Below are positions 7,788 through 15,411 of a stretch of 64,000 bases of DNA, in pieces. The stretch covers positions 62,001-126,000 of the forward strand of contig JACRLC010000016.1 in assembly GCA_016235425.1 (NCBI GenBank). Reading direction: 5' to 3'. Source of the DNA: Chloroflexota bacterium. Lineage in GTDB: Bacteria > Chloroflexota > Anaerolineae > Anaerolineales > Villigracilaceae. The notes beneath the pieces are model-generated. The model did not search any database. It was given only the letters and a program-made list of their open reading frames with translations, and had not been told where the DNA came from. Both the position numbers and the translations under genes were made by a program. The stretch's first letter is position 1. Each line of letters begins with the position of its first letter.

Positions 7788-9773
7788 CCATCCCTCCTCG
7801 GCCAAACCATCCTCAGCCAATATCACGTCGAGGCGTTCATCGCGCAGACACCTCTCGGTGAATATTATCGCGTCACCGATACCTGGCGAAACAGACCTCT
7901 CGGAATCATCATCCTCCCCAAATCCATCGCGGAAGATGGCGACGCGCTCAAGCAAATCGAAGCCGATTCAAACCGGCTACGAGCCATCACACATCCAAAT
8001 CTCGTTCCCTATCTCGGCCTCTTTCAAACCGCGAAACTTGCCTTTCTTCTCGAAGAGTGGATTGACGGCCCATCCCTCCGCGACGTTATCGCGTACGCGC
8101 CCATCTCTGTCAGCGAAGCGCTCATTTATCTCAAAGCCCTTTGCTCCGGCCTCAACCACCTCCACAAACAAGGTTACCTGCATCTCGCCCTCGCGCCCGA
8201 ATTGATTCACATCAACAAACACAGCGAGATTTTTCTCAGCGGCATTGGCGGCGCACGCTCACTTCGCACCAAAGGATTTTTGCGCGCGGGCAAAGTCCCT
8301 CCGCATTATGCCGCGCCCGAACAATTCAACGCCGAACCCCTCACGCCCGCCGCCGACACCTACGCCCTCGCGGCCCTTCTCTACGAGCTAACCACCGGCG
8401 CGTGGCTCAACGGCAAGTCCGCGCCGAAAACGGTTGAGTCGATTCGCAGACATCATCTCGAAACAACACCTCCAGCGCCCATCAAACTTAATCCTGAAAT
8501 TCCCGACCACTTCTCGCGCATGACTCTTTGGGCGCTTCGCAAAAAGCCAGCCGAGCGCCTCAAGACGACCACCGAACTTTTGACATCCCTGACTCTCGCG
8601 GCAGGAATCAATGTGGATGAAGTGCCGCTTCACGCCGACCCGGTAACTGCTCCCATTACCGCCAGTATTCTTTCCGAATGGGATTATCTGCCACCTGCCA
8701 AACCGACTCTCCTCGAAGAAGACAGGCCGCCTCTCGAACAGCGTCTCGCGCAAGCAACGCCGCCCTCCGCGAAAAGAACCAGGCCGCGCCCACGATTGAT
8801 ACCTATGCTGGGTTTGTTTGTTCTTGCTGGATTCATTTCGCTTTTCTTTTTCATTCGTCCCGCCGAAACACCGACAATCCCCACGCCGGTTTATCTGACT
8901 CCTTTTATTGCCGCGAAATTCACTCCCCCACCCACCATCACCTCCACCCCAAAACCGACTCACGCTCCCGGAAACCGAATCGCCTTCACCTGCACGCGCG
9001 GGGACTATAACCAAATTTGCCTTGTCAACGTGGATGGCACAGGCCTCGCACAACTCTCCGACATTCAGGCCAGCAATTATTATCCTGTCTTTCATCCGCA
9101 GGGCGGCGCGCTTTTGTTTTCATCCAATCGTAACGGCGCATTTGACCTGTACCTGCTGTCCTTCGATGAACGCCAACTAACGCAACTCACGCACAACGTC
9201 GGCAACGTTGTCTCACCGGATTATTCTCCCGACGGAAGACAAATCGTATTTGCCAATCTCGCCAAAGATGGGACATCCTCCATCTGGATTGCCAACTCGG
9301 ACGGATTGAACCCGCATCTCGTTTACGCGGGAATTAACACCATCGTCGCCACGAATTGGTCGCCCGATGGCGAGACGATTGCCTACGCCATGTCGCGCGG
9401 CATCGTCAATGAGTACGAAATCTTCTTGATGGACAAGAACGGAAAAAACAATCACCAAATCTCGCAAGGGATGCTCGGCATCGGCGGCAGTATTGACTGG
9501 TCGCCCGATGGCAAATACCTGCTGATTTACGCCGGCCCCGTCGGAGATAAAGACATCTTCCGCATCGAAATCGCCACCGGCGACTCAACACAACTAACAC
9601 ATGGCGGCAACAACGCCGCCGCATCCTACTCCCCCGACGGAAGATTCATCGCCTTCAACTCCCTCCGCAACGACGACCAGGCAGATATCTACATCATGAA
9701 CGCGGATGGAACGGGTGAACGCCAGCTCACCAATAATCCTGAACCAGATTGGGGACCGGTGTGGGAGCCGTGA
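7785..9773 (+). CDS. Membrane pseudokinase with C-terminal TolB-type beta-propeller
   Basis: 662 residues. Residues about 10-270 follow a Ser/Thr protein-kinase fold (LRAITHPNLVPYLG, LLEEWIDGPSLRDVI, AAPEQF, DTYALAALLYELTTG). The catalytic residues are gone: the HRDLKPxN loop reads HLALAPELI, DFG reads SGIGG, and no glycine-rich loop or VAIK lysine is clear. One transmembrane segment lies at about 345-365 after a basic stretch. A Thr/Pro linker follows, then a six-bladed PD40/TolB propeller from about 395 (YSPDGRQIVF, WSPDGETIAY, WSPDGKYLLI). It is probably anchored with the pseudokinase inside and the propeller outside, as in PASTA or propeller kinases. It may act as a scaffold or sensor. 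It begins at the ATG supplied by the upstream heptad array. Confidence 0.82.
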   Translation: MPSLLGQTILSQYHVEAFIAQTPLGEYYRVTDTWRNRPLGIIILPKSIAEDGDALKQIEADSNRLRAITHPNLVPYLGLFQTAKLAFLLEEWIDGPSLRDVIAYAPISVSEALIYLKALCSGLNHLHKQGYLHLALAPELIHINKHSEIFLSGIGGARSLRTKGFLRAGKVPPHYAAPEQFNAEPLTPAADTYALAALLYELTTGAWLNGKSAPKTVESIRRHHLETTPPAPIKLNPEIPDHFSRMTLWALRKKPAERLKTTTELLTSLTLAAGINVDEVPLHADPVTAPITASILSEWDYLPPAKPTLLEEDRPPLEQRLAQATPPSAKRTRPRPRLIPMLGLFVLAGFISLFFFIRPAETPTIPTPVYLTPFIAAKFTPPPTITSTPKPTHAPGNRIAFTCTRGDYNQICLVNVDGTGLAQLSDIQASNYYPVFHPQGGALLFSSNRNGAFDLYLLSFDERQLTQLTHNVGNVVSPDYSPDGRQIVFANLAKDGTSSIWIANSDGLNPHLVYAGINTIVATNWSPDGETIAYAMSRGIVNEYEIFLMDKNGKNNHQISQGMLGIGGSIDWSPDGKYLLIYAGPVGDKDIFRIEIATGDSTQLTHGGNNAAASYSPDGRFIAFNSLRNDDQADIYIMNADGTGERQLTNNPEPDWGPVWEP

Positions 9774-10063
9774 GGCAGTGAGCAGTAATCAGTGAACAGT
9801 TGCCAGCCCCAACCCTGAAGGGGTGGAACGATTGTAGAACGCAGAAGAGCGTCCACAAAAACCCCGAAGGCGGTGTGTTGAGCTTGTCGAAGCAGGCGAC
9901 AGGAGTTGTCAATAACGCGGAGAGAGAAAGCTTGTAAACGGCGGCAGGCTGAGGGGCGGAGGGATGCGTCTCTGGTTTATCGGGTTATTTTGAGGCGCCG
10001 GATTCTGTTTGAAAACGGAAAACTGACAAAGGGCGGATGTCAAAAAAGAAAATTTCAAAAACC
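9774..10063. other. Intergenic stretch with CAGTNNN heptads, no gene seen
   Basis: The first part (9776-9803) is an array of four in-phase heptads, CAGTGAG, CAGTAAT, CAGTGAA, CAGTTGC, starting 3 nt after the stop codon. The rest contains fragments resembling repeats (CCCCGAAGGCGG, GCTTGTCGAAGC). No reading frame with protein-like composition or homology was recognised. Confidence 0.55.
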
Positions 10064-10091
10064 TTTACATGCAGGAAATTTCATGTATCAT
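10064..10091 (+). promoter_or_regulatory. Candidate promoter of the SET-domain gene
   Basis: TTTACA at 10064-10069 and TATCAT at 10086-10091 with a 16-nt spacer. The predicted leader is about 85 nt and contains a small hairpin AACGC/GCGTT at 10094-10107 followed by T residues. Assigned by motif only. Confidence 0.4.
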
Positions 10092-10182
10092 TCAACGCAA
10101 TGGCGTTTTTCCCGGCTCGTCCACCGGGGGAGGCGCTGTTAATCTTTAATCCACATAACATGAAAGAAAGGAAGTTTTATGA

Positions 10183-10776
10183 ATGTCCAAACAGCCCAGT
10201 TCGTTTCTGTCTTCTAAGCTGGAGGGCCGCCCGAAAGCCGATGGCAGTGGAAATGGCATCTTTGCCCAAAAGCCCATTAACGAGGGCGAACTCGTTGCCG
10301 TTTTCGGGGGTGTCGTGTACGAATGGGACACCTTTATTCACCTTCCCGACCGCGAACGCAGTCTTTGCATTCAAGTGGAAGACCGACACTTTTTGGTGCC
10401 GAGACCGATCGGCGAAGGGGACTATGTCAATCACTCCTGCAATCCGAATGCAGGACTTTCGGGACAGATCGCACTGGTTGCCATGCGCGACATTCGTCCC
10501 GGTGAAGAAGTTTGTTTCGACTATGCCATGAGCGACACGATGCCGTACGATGAGTTCGATTGCGGCTGTGGTCAGCCCACCTGCCGCGGCAGGATCAGCG
10601 GCAATGACTGGCAAATGCCGGAACTTCAAAAGAAATACGCCGGCTTTTTTGCGCCGCACGTCCAGCGCAAAATTGACCACCTGCGTGCGGAGCGGCGCGC
10701 CTTTGTCCGCGAAGCCCGCGAGAAGACACACGGCTTTGCGACAAAGATCGCAACGCCAGCGCCGGTGTACAAGTAA
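10183..10776 (+). CDS. SET-domain protein (putative lysine methyltransferase)
   Basis: 197 residues; AGGAAG lies about 10 nt before the ATG. Residues 10-125 form a SET domain: GNGIFAQKPINEGELV (SAM-binding start), the NHSCNPN motif, and RPGEEVCFDYAM with the catalytic-region Tyr. A post-SET zinc motif follows, CGCGQPTCRG. Bacterial SET proteins methylate lysines on proteins such as ribosomal or nucleoid proteins; the target here is unknown. A clear paralogue lies at 33095-33628 (shared NHSCxPN, SGQI, PYDEF, CRG). The gene stands alone, with its own candidate promoter and a strong terminator about 100 nt downstream. Confidence 0.88.
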   Translation: MSKQPSSFLSSKLEGRPKADGSGNGIFAQKPINEGELVAVFGGVVYEWDTFIHLPDRERSLCIQVEDRHFLVPRPIGEGDYVNHSCNPNAGLSGQIALVAMRDIRPGEEVCFDYAMSDTMPYDEFDCGCGQPTCRGRISGNDWQMPELQKKYAGFFAPHVQRKIDHLRAERRAFVREAREKTHGFATKIATPAPVYK

Positions 10777-10790
10777 CTCACCTTGCATGG

Positions 10791-10846
10791 AACGTCCCGA
10801 AGGTTTCCTCGAAAGACCTCGTTGAGTCGTTCAAACCTTCGGGACG
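10791..10846. repeat. Family B palindromic repeat (AACGTCCCGAAGGTTT ... AAACCTTCGGGACGG)
   Basis: Long inverted repeat with arms CGTCCCGAAGGTTT and AAACCTTCGGGACG. Other copies are 11358-11456, 14469-14556 and 44258-44329; the fuller ones also have TTACGCA / TGCGTAA at their ends. Confidence 0.8.
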
Positions 10847-10872
10847 GTAGTAACATCAGCAATACAAAACCC

Positions 10873-10908
10873 AAACCGCCTTGTGGAACTCCGCAAGGCG
10901 GTTTTCAC
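10873..10908 (+). terminator. Rho-independent terminator after the SET gene
   Basis: Perfect 11-bp stem, AAACCGCCTTG (10873-10883) with CAAGGCGGTTT (10894-10904), and a 10-nt loop; the stem ends in the T-run. Confidence 0.75.
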
Positions 10909-11019
10909 TTGTGTAAGCTGTGAATGGCTCCCGCGGCAACTTGCAAAACTGTGAAGACCATTTTCCCGCCATTTCACTATAATGGAAACAGGATTAACTT
11001 GACCAACAGGAGCGATCCA

Positions 11020-11268
11020 ATGCCTAAAAAATATGAAGTGGATGGAAATATCTTTCGCGAAATCACCGAGAAGTGGCCTTTCGCTTACGTCAGTGAATTT
11101 CTCATCAAGGCACGTGCGCTTGAAACGGACCAGGCCGGAAACAAAGTCGAACTCATGCAATTGAACGATGGACGCGTCTTTTCGCGGGCAGTTCCCGAAC
11201 AGCAGGCAAGTATCGTTCCAGCAAAATCACATGCTCAAGCCAGGATGCCCAGACCAGTAAGCGAGTAG
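11020..11268 (+). CDS. Hypothetical protein, 82 residues
   Basis: Not recognised. The ATG at 11020 is preceded by AGGAG at a good distance and by a TATAAT box at 10978-10983. The product begins MPKKYEVDGNIFREITEKW and has a short alpha/beta part up to about residue 60 (ELMQLNDGRVFSRAVP), then a basic, probably disordered tail (KSHAQARMPRPVSE). No signal peptide, transmembrane segment or metal motif is visible. It has its own promoter and a strong terminator, so it is probably a real single-gene unit. The frame upstream of 11020 (from 10924) overlaps the promoter and is not coding. Confidence 0.6.
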   Translation: MPKKYEVDGNIFREITEKWPFAYVSEFLIKARALETDQAGNKVELMQLNDGRVFSRAVPEQQASIVPAKSHAQARMPRPVSE

Positions 11269-11298
11269 TGCAGGCAGACCTTTCCGAATACAAAAAAT

Positions 11299-11353
11299 AG
11301 TCAAACAAGAAATCCGCCGATGAAAAATTCATCGGCGGATTTCTTGTTTGACT
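11299..11353. terminator. Bidirectional terminator, 26-bp perfect hairpin
   Basis: Perfect inverted repeat of 26 bp per arm around an AAA loop (11325-11327). The core is AAATCCGCCGATGAA / TTCATCGGCGGATTT. It lies between the convergent 82-residue gene (+) and pckA (-) and can serve both. A/T-rich ends give T-runs on both strands. Confidence 0.8.
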
Positions 11354-11357
11354 CACC

Positions 11358-11456
11358 TTACGCAAAACGTCCCGAAGGTTTCCTTGAAAGGCCTTGTTGA
11401 CTCGTTCAAACCTTCCCTGTCCCGTCCGGGCCAGGACGGGGCGGGACGGTGCGTAA
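11358..11456. repeat. Family B repeat with TTACGCA/TGCGTAA ends and GC-rich insert
   Basis: Outer arms TTACGCA and TGCGTAA, inner arms CGTCCCGAAGGTTT and AAACCTTCC. A second GC-rich palindrome, GTCCCGTCC...GGACGGGGC, is nested on the right side. The same nested unit is present in the copy at 14469-14556. Confidence 0.78.
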
Positions 11457-11466
11457 CATTAGTTCT

Positions 11467-13113
11467 TTAAATCTTCGGCCCAGCGTCAGTAACCTCCTGC
11501 GGCGTCCCGTCTTTGAACTTGCCAAAATTCTCGATAAATCGCTGCGCCAGGTCTTTATATTTCTTATCGTACTCGGCGCGGCTTGGCCAGGATGACCACG
11601 GCTCCAGCACGGACTCTGGCACATCCGGACAGGTCTTGGGTACTTCAAAGCCAAAGACCGGGTCGCGATAATATTTCACATCCGCAAGCTTACCGGTCAG
11701 CGCGGCGTTGAGCAGTGCGCGCGTGTGCCTGATGCTGATGCGTTTGCCCACACCGTACGGCCCGCCCACCCAGCCGGTGTTGACCAGCCAGCAGGTCACG
11801 CCGTAACGCTCGATCTTGCGGTTGAGCAGTTCGGCATATTTATATGGATGATGAACCATGAACGGCCCTCCAAAGCACGCGCTGAACGTGATCTCCGGCT
11901 CTTTTCCCAGGCCGACTTCTGTTCCCGCTATTTTGGAGGTGTAGCCCGAAATGAATTGGTACAACGCCTGTTCGGGCGTGAGCCGCGCAATCGGAGGCAT
12001 GACGCCGGAGGCGTCGCACGTCAGGAAGATGACGTTCTTTGGATGCCCTGCCTTCTTTTCGGGAACGGCGTTGTCAATGAATTCCAGCGGATAGGATGCG
12101 CGCGTGTTCTCGGTGATCGAGTCATCATCGAGGTCAATGTAGCGCGTGACCGGGTCGAACGGCACGTTTTCAAGGATCGTCCCGAAGCGTTTCGTGGTGG
12201 CGTAAATTTCAGGCTCGGCGGTTTCGGAGAGTCCGATCACTTTGGCGTAGCATCCGCCTTCAAAGTTGAAAACGCCGTCGTCGCTCCAGCCATGTTCATC
12301 GTCCCCGATGAGGCGGCGTGTTGGGTCGGCGGAAAGAGTCGTTTTGCCGGTTCCGCTCAAGCCGAAGAATAAAGCCACGTCGTTGGCGTCATCCGGGTTT
12401 ACGTTCGCGGAACAGTGCATCGAAAGCACGCCTTCGAGCGGCAGGAGATAATTCAAAATCGTGAACACGGACTTCTTGATCTCGCCCGCGTAAGCCGTAT
12501 TGCCGACAATCGCCAGTTTCTTTTCAAACGACAAACAGATGAACGTTTCGCTGACCGTGTTATCCACCGCGGGCGCGGACTTGAAATCGGGCATGGCAAT
12601 GATCGTAAATTCAGGCACGAAGCGTTTGTATTCTTCCAACGAGCGCGGCAGGATGAACATGTTGCGGACAAACATGCTATGCCACGCAAGCCCGGTCACA
12701 ATGCGGACGGGGAGGCGATAGGTTTCGTCCGCGCCCGCGTAGACATCCTGGACAAAGACATCGCGTCCCTGCAAGAATCCCAACAAGCGATCATACAGGA
12801 CCTCGAACTTGTCCGCCGCAAATGGGCGGTTGTACACGCCCCACCAGATGTTCCCCTCCGAATCCGTTTCGCGGACAACGAACTTGTCATTCGCGGAGCG
12901 CGCCGTGTGTTTGCCTGTGTTGGCAACAAACGGGCCGCCGATGGCCGTCGCGCCTTCGCCGCGAAATACCGCTTCCTCATACAAGGCTTCGGTTGCAAGA
13001 TTCCAGTAAGCCAAACGCAAATTGCCAACGCCGTGGTTCGAAAGGTTGTAGTCCGCCTTGCGAAGCTGGGCAATCGATTCTGCCGGGGTTTTGATGTTGA
13101 GTAAGTTATTCAT
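11467..13113 (-). CDS. pckA: Phosphoenolpyruvate carboxykinase (ATP)
   Basis: 548 residues. It catalyses oxaloacetate + ATP to PEP + CO2 + ADP, the first committed step of gluconeogenesis, or the reverse carboxylation in fermenters. Diagnostic motifs are the P-loop GLSGTGKTTLS, the metal-binding DEHGWSDDGVFNFEGGCYAK, and NTGWVGGPYGVGKRI near the C-terminus. The start at 13113 (MNNLLNIKTP) is preceded by CAGGAAAA; a 9-residue longer frame is unlikely. Length and motifs match the ATP-dependent class. A heptad/inverted-repeat stretch separates it from the aminotransferase gene upstream on the same strand. The pair would interconvert oxaloacetate, aspartate and PEP. Confidence 0.96.
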   Translation of the reverse strand: MNNLLNIKTPAESIAQLRKADYNLSNHGVGNLRLAYWNLATEALYEEAVFRGEGATAIGGPFVANTGKHTARSANDKFVVRETDSEGNIWWGVYNRPFAADKFEVLYDRLLGFLQGRDVFVQDVYAGADETYRLPVRIVTGLAWHSMFVRNMFILPRSLEEYKRFVPEFTIIAMPDFKSAPAVDNTVSETFICLSFEKKLAIVGNTAYAGEIKKSVFTILNYLLPLEGVLSMHCSANVNPDDANDVALFFGLSGTGKTTLSADPTRRLIGDDEHGWSDDGVFNFEGGCYAKVIGLSETAEPEIYATTKRFGTILENVPFDPVTRYIDLDDDSITENTRASYPLEFIDNAVPEKKAGHPKNVIFLTCDASGVMPPIARLTPEQALYQFISGYTSKIAGTEVGLGKEPEITFSACFGGPFMVHHPYKYAELLNRKIERYGVTCWLVNTGWVGGPYGVGKRISIRHTRALLNAALTGKLADVKYYRDPVFGFEVPKTCPDVPESVLEPWSSWPSRAEYDKKYKDLAQRFIENFGKFKDGTPQEVTDAGPKI

Positions 13114-13136
13114 AAGTGTTTTCCTGTTGTGACAAC

Positions 13137-13185
13137 ACACGGAACACGTTACACGTTTTCATGTTGCGTGATGCGTGTTCCGTTC
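13137..13185. repeat. ACACGNN heptads with inverted TGCGTGN heptads
   Basis: ACACGGA, ACACGTT, ACACGTT (13137-13157) are three in-phase 7-bp units, followed by TGCGTGA, TGCGTGT (13165-13178) in the opposite sense. CGGAACACG and CGTGTTCCG form the outer arms of an inverted repeat. It lies between pckA and the aminotransferase gene. Confidence 0.6.
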
Positions 13186-13204
13186 ATGTATCGAGTCACG
13201 CGGC

Positions 13205-14422
13205 TTACATCCAATCTCGAATCATCTTCTTCTCGCCGATGTAAATTTCATTCGGGCTGGTAGGGTCGAGCGCCCATTTGATGCGCGCAATGCCTTCGGT
13301 TACGTCCTTCACCGTCCCTGAGAAAGAGATGCGGATGTGTCCTTCCATCCCAAACTCCTTGCCGGGAACCGTCACAACCATGGCTTTCTTGAGCAGGAAT
13401 CTCGATAACTCAACCGAATTGTTGTTGAACGCGCGCAGGTCAGGCAGGGCGTAGAACGTCCCTTTCGGTTCGATGAGACGCGCGCCATTGAAGGTCTTCA
13501 TCTCCTGTAAAAGGACATTGCGATTGTTTTCGATCTGCAAACGCAACGCCTCAATCACGGACTGCAAGCCGTTCAGCGCACCCTCCGCCGCACTCTGGCT
13601 GACAGGCGATACCCCGGAAGTCGTCTGCGCGGTGACGTTGGTCATCACGCGCACGAGTTCGCGCGGCGCAATCACCCAGCCCACACGGAAGCCGGTCATG
13701 CCGTATAGCTTCGCTACGCCGTTGATCACGATGACGTTCGTATTCTCAACGTCACGTTTCGTGAAGTTGTAGGCAGGGACAGCCACATTGCGGTCAAAGG
13801 TCAACCTGTGGTAGATGTCGTCACAGACCAGATAGATTCCCTTGCGCTCACAGAAATCCACCAGCTTCTCGATCAACTCCGGCGGGTAGATCGCACCGGA
13901 GGGATTGTTCGGGCTGTTGACGATGATCGCCCGCGTGTACGATGTGACCGATCTCTCGATATCTTCGAAGCGCGGCGTGAACGTCCCATCTTCGGGCGTG
14001 ACAATGACCGGGACGCCGTAGCACATCTTGATGATCTCCGGGTACGAGACCCAGTACGGAGCCAGCACGATCACTTCATCCTGCGGGTTCAGGATGGAGA
14101 AGAAAATATTGAACAGCGACTGCTTCGCCCCGTTGGTGACGATCACGTTCTCCGGCGCGGCGAGGCGGTTGTAATTGTCCTCCGTGTAACGGATGATGGC
14201 TTTCTTCAGCGCGAGCGTGCCATCCGCGGGCGTGTACTTCACCTCCCCGCTGGTCAGCTTTGCGGCGGACGAGAGAATGGCATTGATCGGCGTCTTGTTC
14301 TTCGGCTCGCCAATCCCCAGATGGATCACGGGTTCGCCGCGCTCGCGCAGGATGCGCGCTTCCTCATTCAACGCCAGGGTCGGCGACTCGGCAATTTCAC
14401 TTGCCAGTTTGCTAAGTTTCAT
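13205..14422 (-). CDS. Aspartate/aromatic aminotransferase, class I (PLP)
   Basis: 405 residues, PLP fold type I. Visible motifs are VTNGAKQSLFNIF (phosphate-binding region), NSPNNPSGAIY, VCDDIYHRLTF and the Schiff-base lysine in NGVAKLYGMTGFRVGW, then the distal RISFSGT. Class I members of this subgroup are aspartate aminotransferases, moving amino groups between aspartate and 2-oxoglutarate; prephenate or alanine specificity cannot be excluded. The start at 14422 has AAGGAG upstream. The product would supply oxaloacetate to the downstream pckA on the same strand. The cytoplasmic location is inferred from the absence of a signal peptide. Confidence 0.9.
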   Translation of the reverse strand: MKLSKLASEIAESPTLALNEEARILRERGEPVIHLGIGEPKNKTPINAILSSAAKLTSGEVKYTPADGTLALKKAIIRYTEDNYNRLAAPENVIVTNGAKQSLFNIFFSILNPQDEVIVLAPYWVSYPEIIKMCYGVPVIVTPEDGTFTPRFEDIERSVTSYTRAIIVNSPNNPSGAIYPPELIEKLVDFCERKGIYLVCDDIYHRLTFDRNVAVPAYNFTKRDVENTNVIVINGVAKLYGMTGFRVGWVIAPRELVRVMTNVTAQTTSGVSPVSQSAAEGALNGLQSVIEALRLQIENNRNVLLQEMKTFNGARLIEPKGTFYALPDLRAFNNNSVELSRFLLKKAMVVTVPGKEFGMEGHIRISFSGTVKDVTEGIARIKWALDPTSPNEIYIGEKKMIRDWM

Positions 14423-14468
14423 GATACTCCTTGATATACAAAGATTTCGGAAGTCTGATTACTGATGG

Positions 14469-14556
14469 TACGCACCGTCCCGCAGGTTTCCCGGCAAAAC
14501 GCGGTTGATTCATTCCAACCTGTCCTGTCCCGTCCAGGCCAGGACGGGGCGGGATA
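14469..14556. repeat. Family B palindromic repeat upstream of the aminotransferase gene
   Basis: Starts TACGCACCGTCCCGCAGGTTT and ends in the nested unit around CCCGTCCAGGCCAGGACGGG. It lies between the aminotransferase start and the yigZ terminator. The rest of the 14423-14718 gap holds no gene. Confidence 0.7.
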
Positions 14557-14618
14557 TTCTGCGCTGAGGTGATGGAGTCTTCAAAAAGACCTCCGAAATC
14601 TGGTACTGAAAATAAAAA

Positions 14619-14643
14619 CTGGTCAGGAGCTATTCCTGACCAG
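14619..14643 (-). terminator. Terminator of the YigZ-family gene
   Basis: Stem CTGGTCAGGA / TCCTGACCAG with a 5-nt loop. On the minus strand it is followed by TTTTTATTTT. It lies about 75 nt beyond the stop of the YigZ gene. Confidence 0.7.
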
Positions 14644-14718
14644 ATACACTTCCATAACCGCAAAGAAAGCGGCGCTGACAACTTGATTGTCAGACAAGGC
14701 CATCATGTCGTCATTATA

Positions 14719-15354
14719 CTACACCGGCACAACCGTCTCTTTCGTCTCGATCACCTCCGCCTGGGACTTCCCCGCCGAGAGTTCCCGCAGGTCATTTTGA
14801 AGCGAATCATAATTTTCCACCGGCACTTGCAGGGTCATCGTAATATCCGCCGCGAAATCCTCGCCGAGAATCTCCCCGCGCTGACGGTTCACCACCAATC
14901 GCACGCGCTCCAGCAGGTTGTACGGGATCGCAACCATCATCACATGCACAGGGACTCTCCGCCCGCGCCCCACCGCGTTGACCACCATCTGCGCCGACTC
15001 GGTGTACGCCTTCACCAACCCACCCGTTCCCAGCAGGGTACCGCCAAAATAGCGGGTGATCACCAACGCCGCATCGCCCAGCCCACTGCCGCGTAGGACG
15101 GCCAGGGCAGGCTTGCCCGCCGTGCCGGAGGGTTCGCCGTCGTCCGAGAAATACTCGGTCACCGTATTTCCCCCGCCGATAATATAAACCGGGACATTAT
15201 GCGTCGCATCCGCAAACTCGCTTTTGATGCGCGCGCTGAACGCCCGCGCCTCGTCCGTGCTGAAGGCGGGGGCAAGCGTGGCAATAAACCGCGAATTCAC
15301 CACCACATGCTCGCGGCGGATTTCGCTCAATGGAATGGAATAAGGCTTTGACAC
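14719..15354 (-). CDS. yigZ: YigZ/IMPACT family protein
   Basis: About 211 residues from a GTG at 15354; a TTG start 27 nt upstream is also open but would overlap the divergent promoter. The family signature is complete: SRFIATLAP near the N-terminus, then DDGEPSGTAGKPAL, VITRYFGGTLLGTGGLVKAYT, and a C-terminal domain with VPYNL-type beta strands. The N-terminal domain has a ribosomal protein S5 domain 2-like fold. IMPACT homologues in eukaryotes act on translation control through GCN1/GCN2; the bacterial role is not settled. The gene is divergent from the AlkZ-like gene. Confidence 0.88.
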   Translation of the reverse strand: MSKPYSIPLSEIRREHVVVNSRFIATLAPAFSTDEARAFSARIKSEFADATHNVPVYIIGGGNTVTEYFSDDGEPSGTAGKPALAVLRGSGLGDAALVITRYFGGTLLGTGGLVKAYTESAQMVVNAVGRGRRVPVHVMMVAIPYNLLERVRLVVNRQRGEILGEDFAADITMTLQVPVENYDSLQNDLRELSAGKSQAEVIETKETVVPV

Positions 15355-15397
15355 GGAGTGAATTGTAACGGAGGACGGCAAGGCGGCGAAATTCTAG

Positions 15398-15403
15398 TAT
15401 ACT
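15398..15403 (+). promoter_or_regulatory. -10 box TATACT 8 nt before the AlkZ-like start
   Basis: TATACT at 15398-15403 and ATG at 15412. The expected transcription start falls on or next to the start codon and no ribosome-binding site is present, which points to a leaderless mRNA. No convincing -35 box was found. Confidence 0.45.
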
Positions 15404-15411
15404 GCCCCCTT

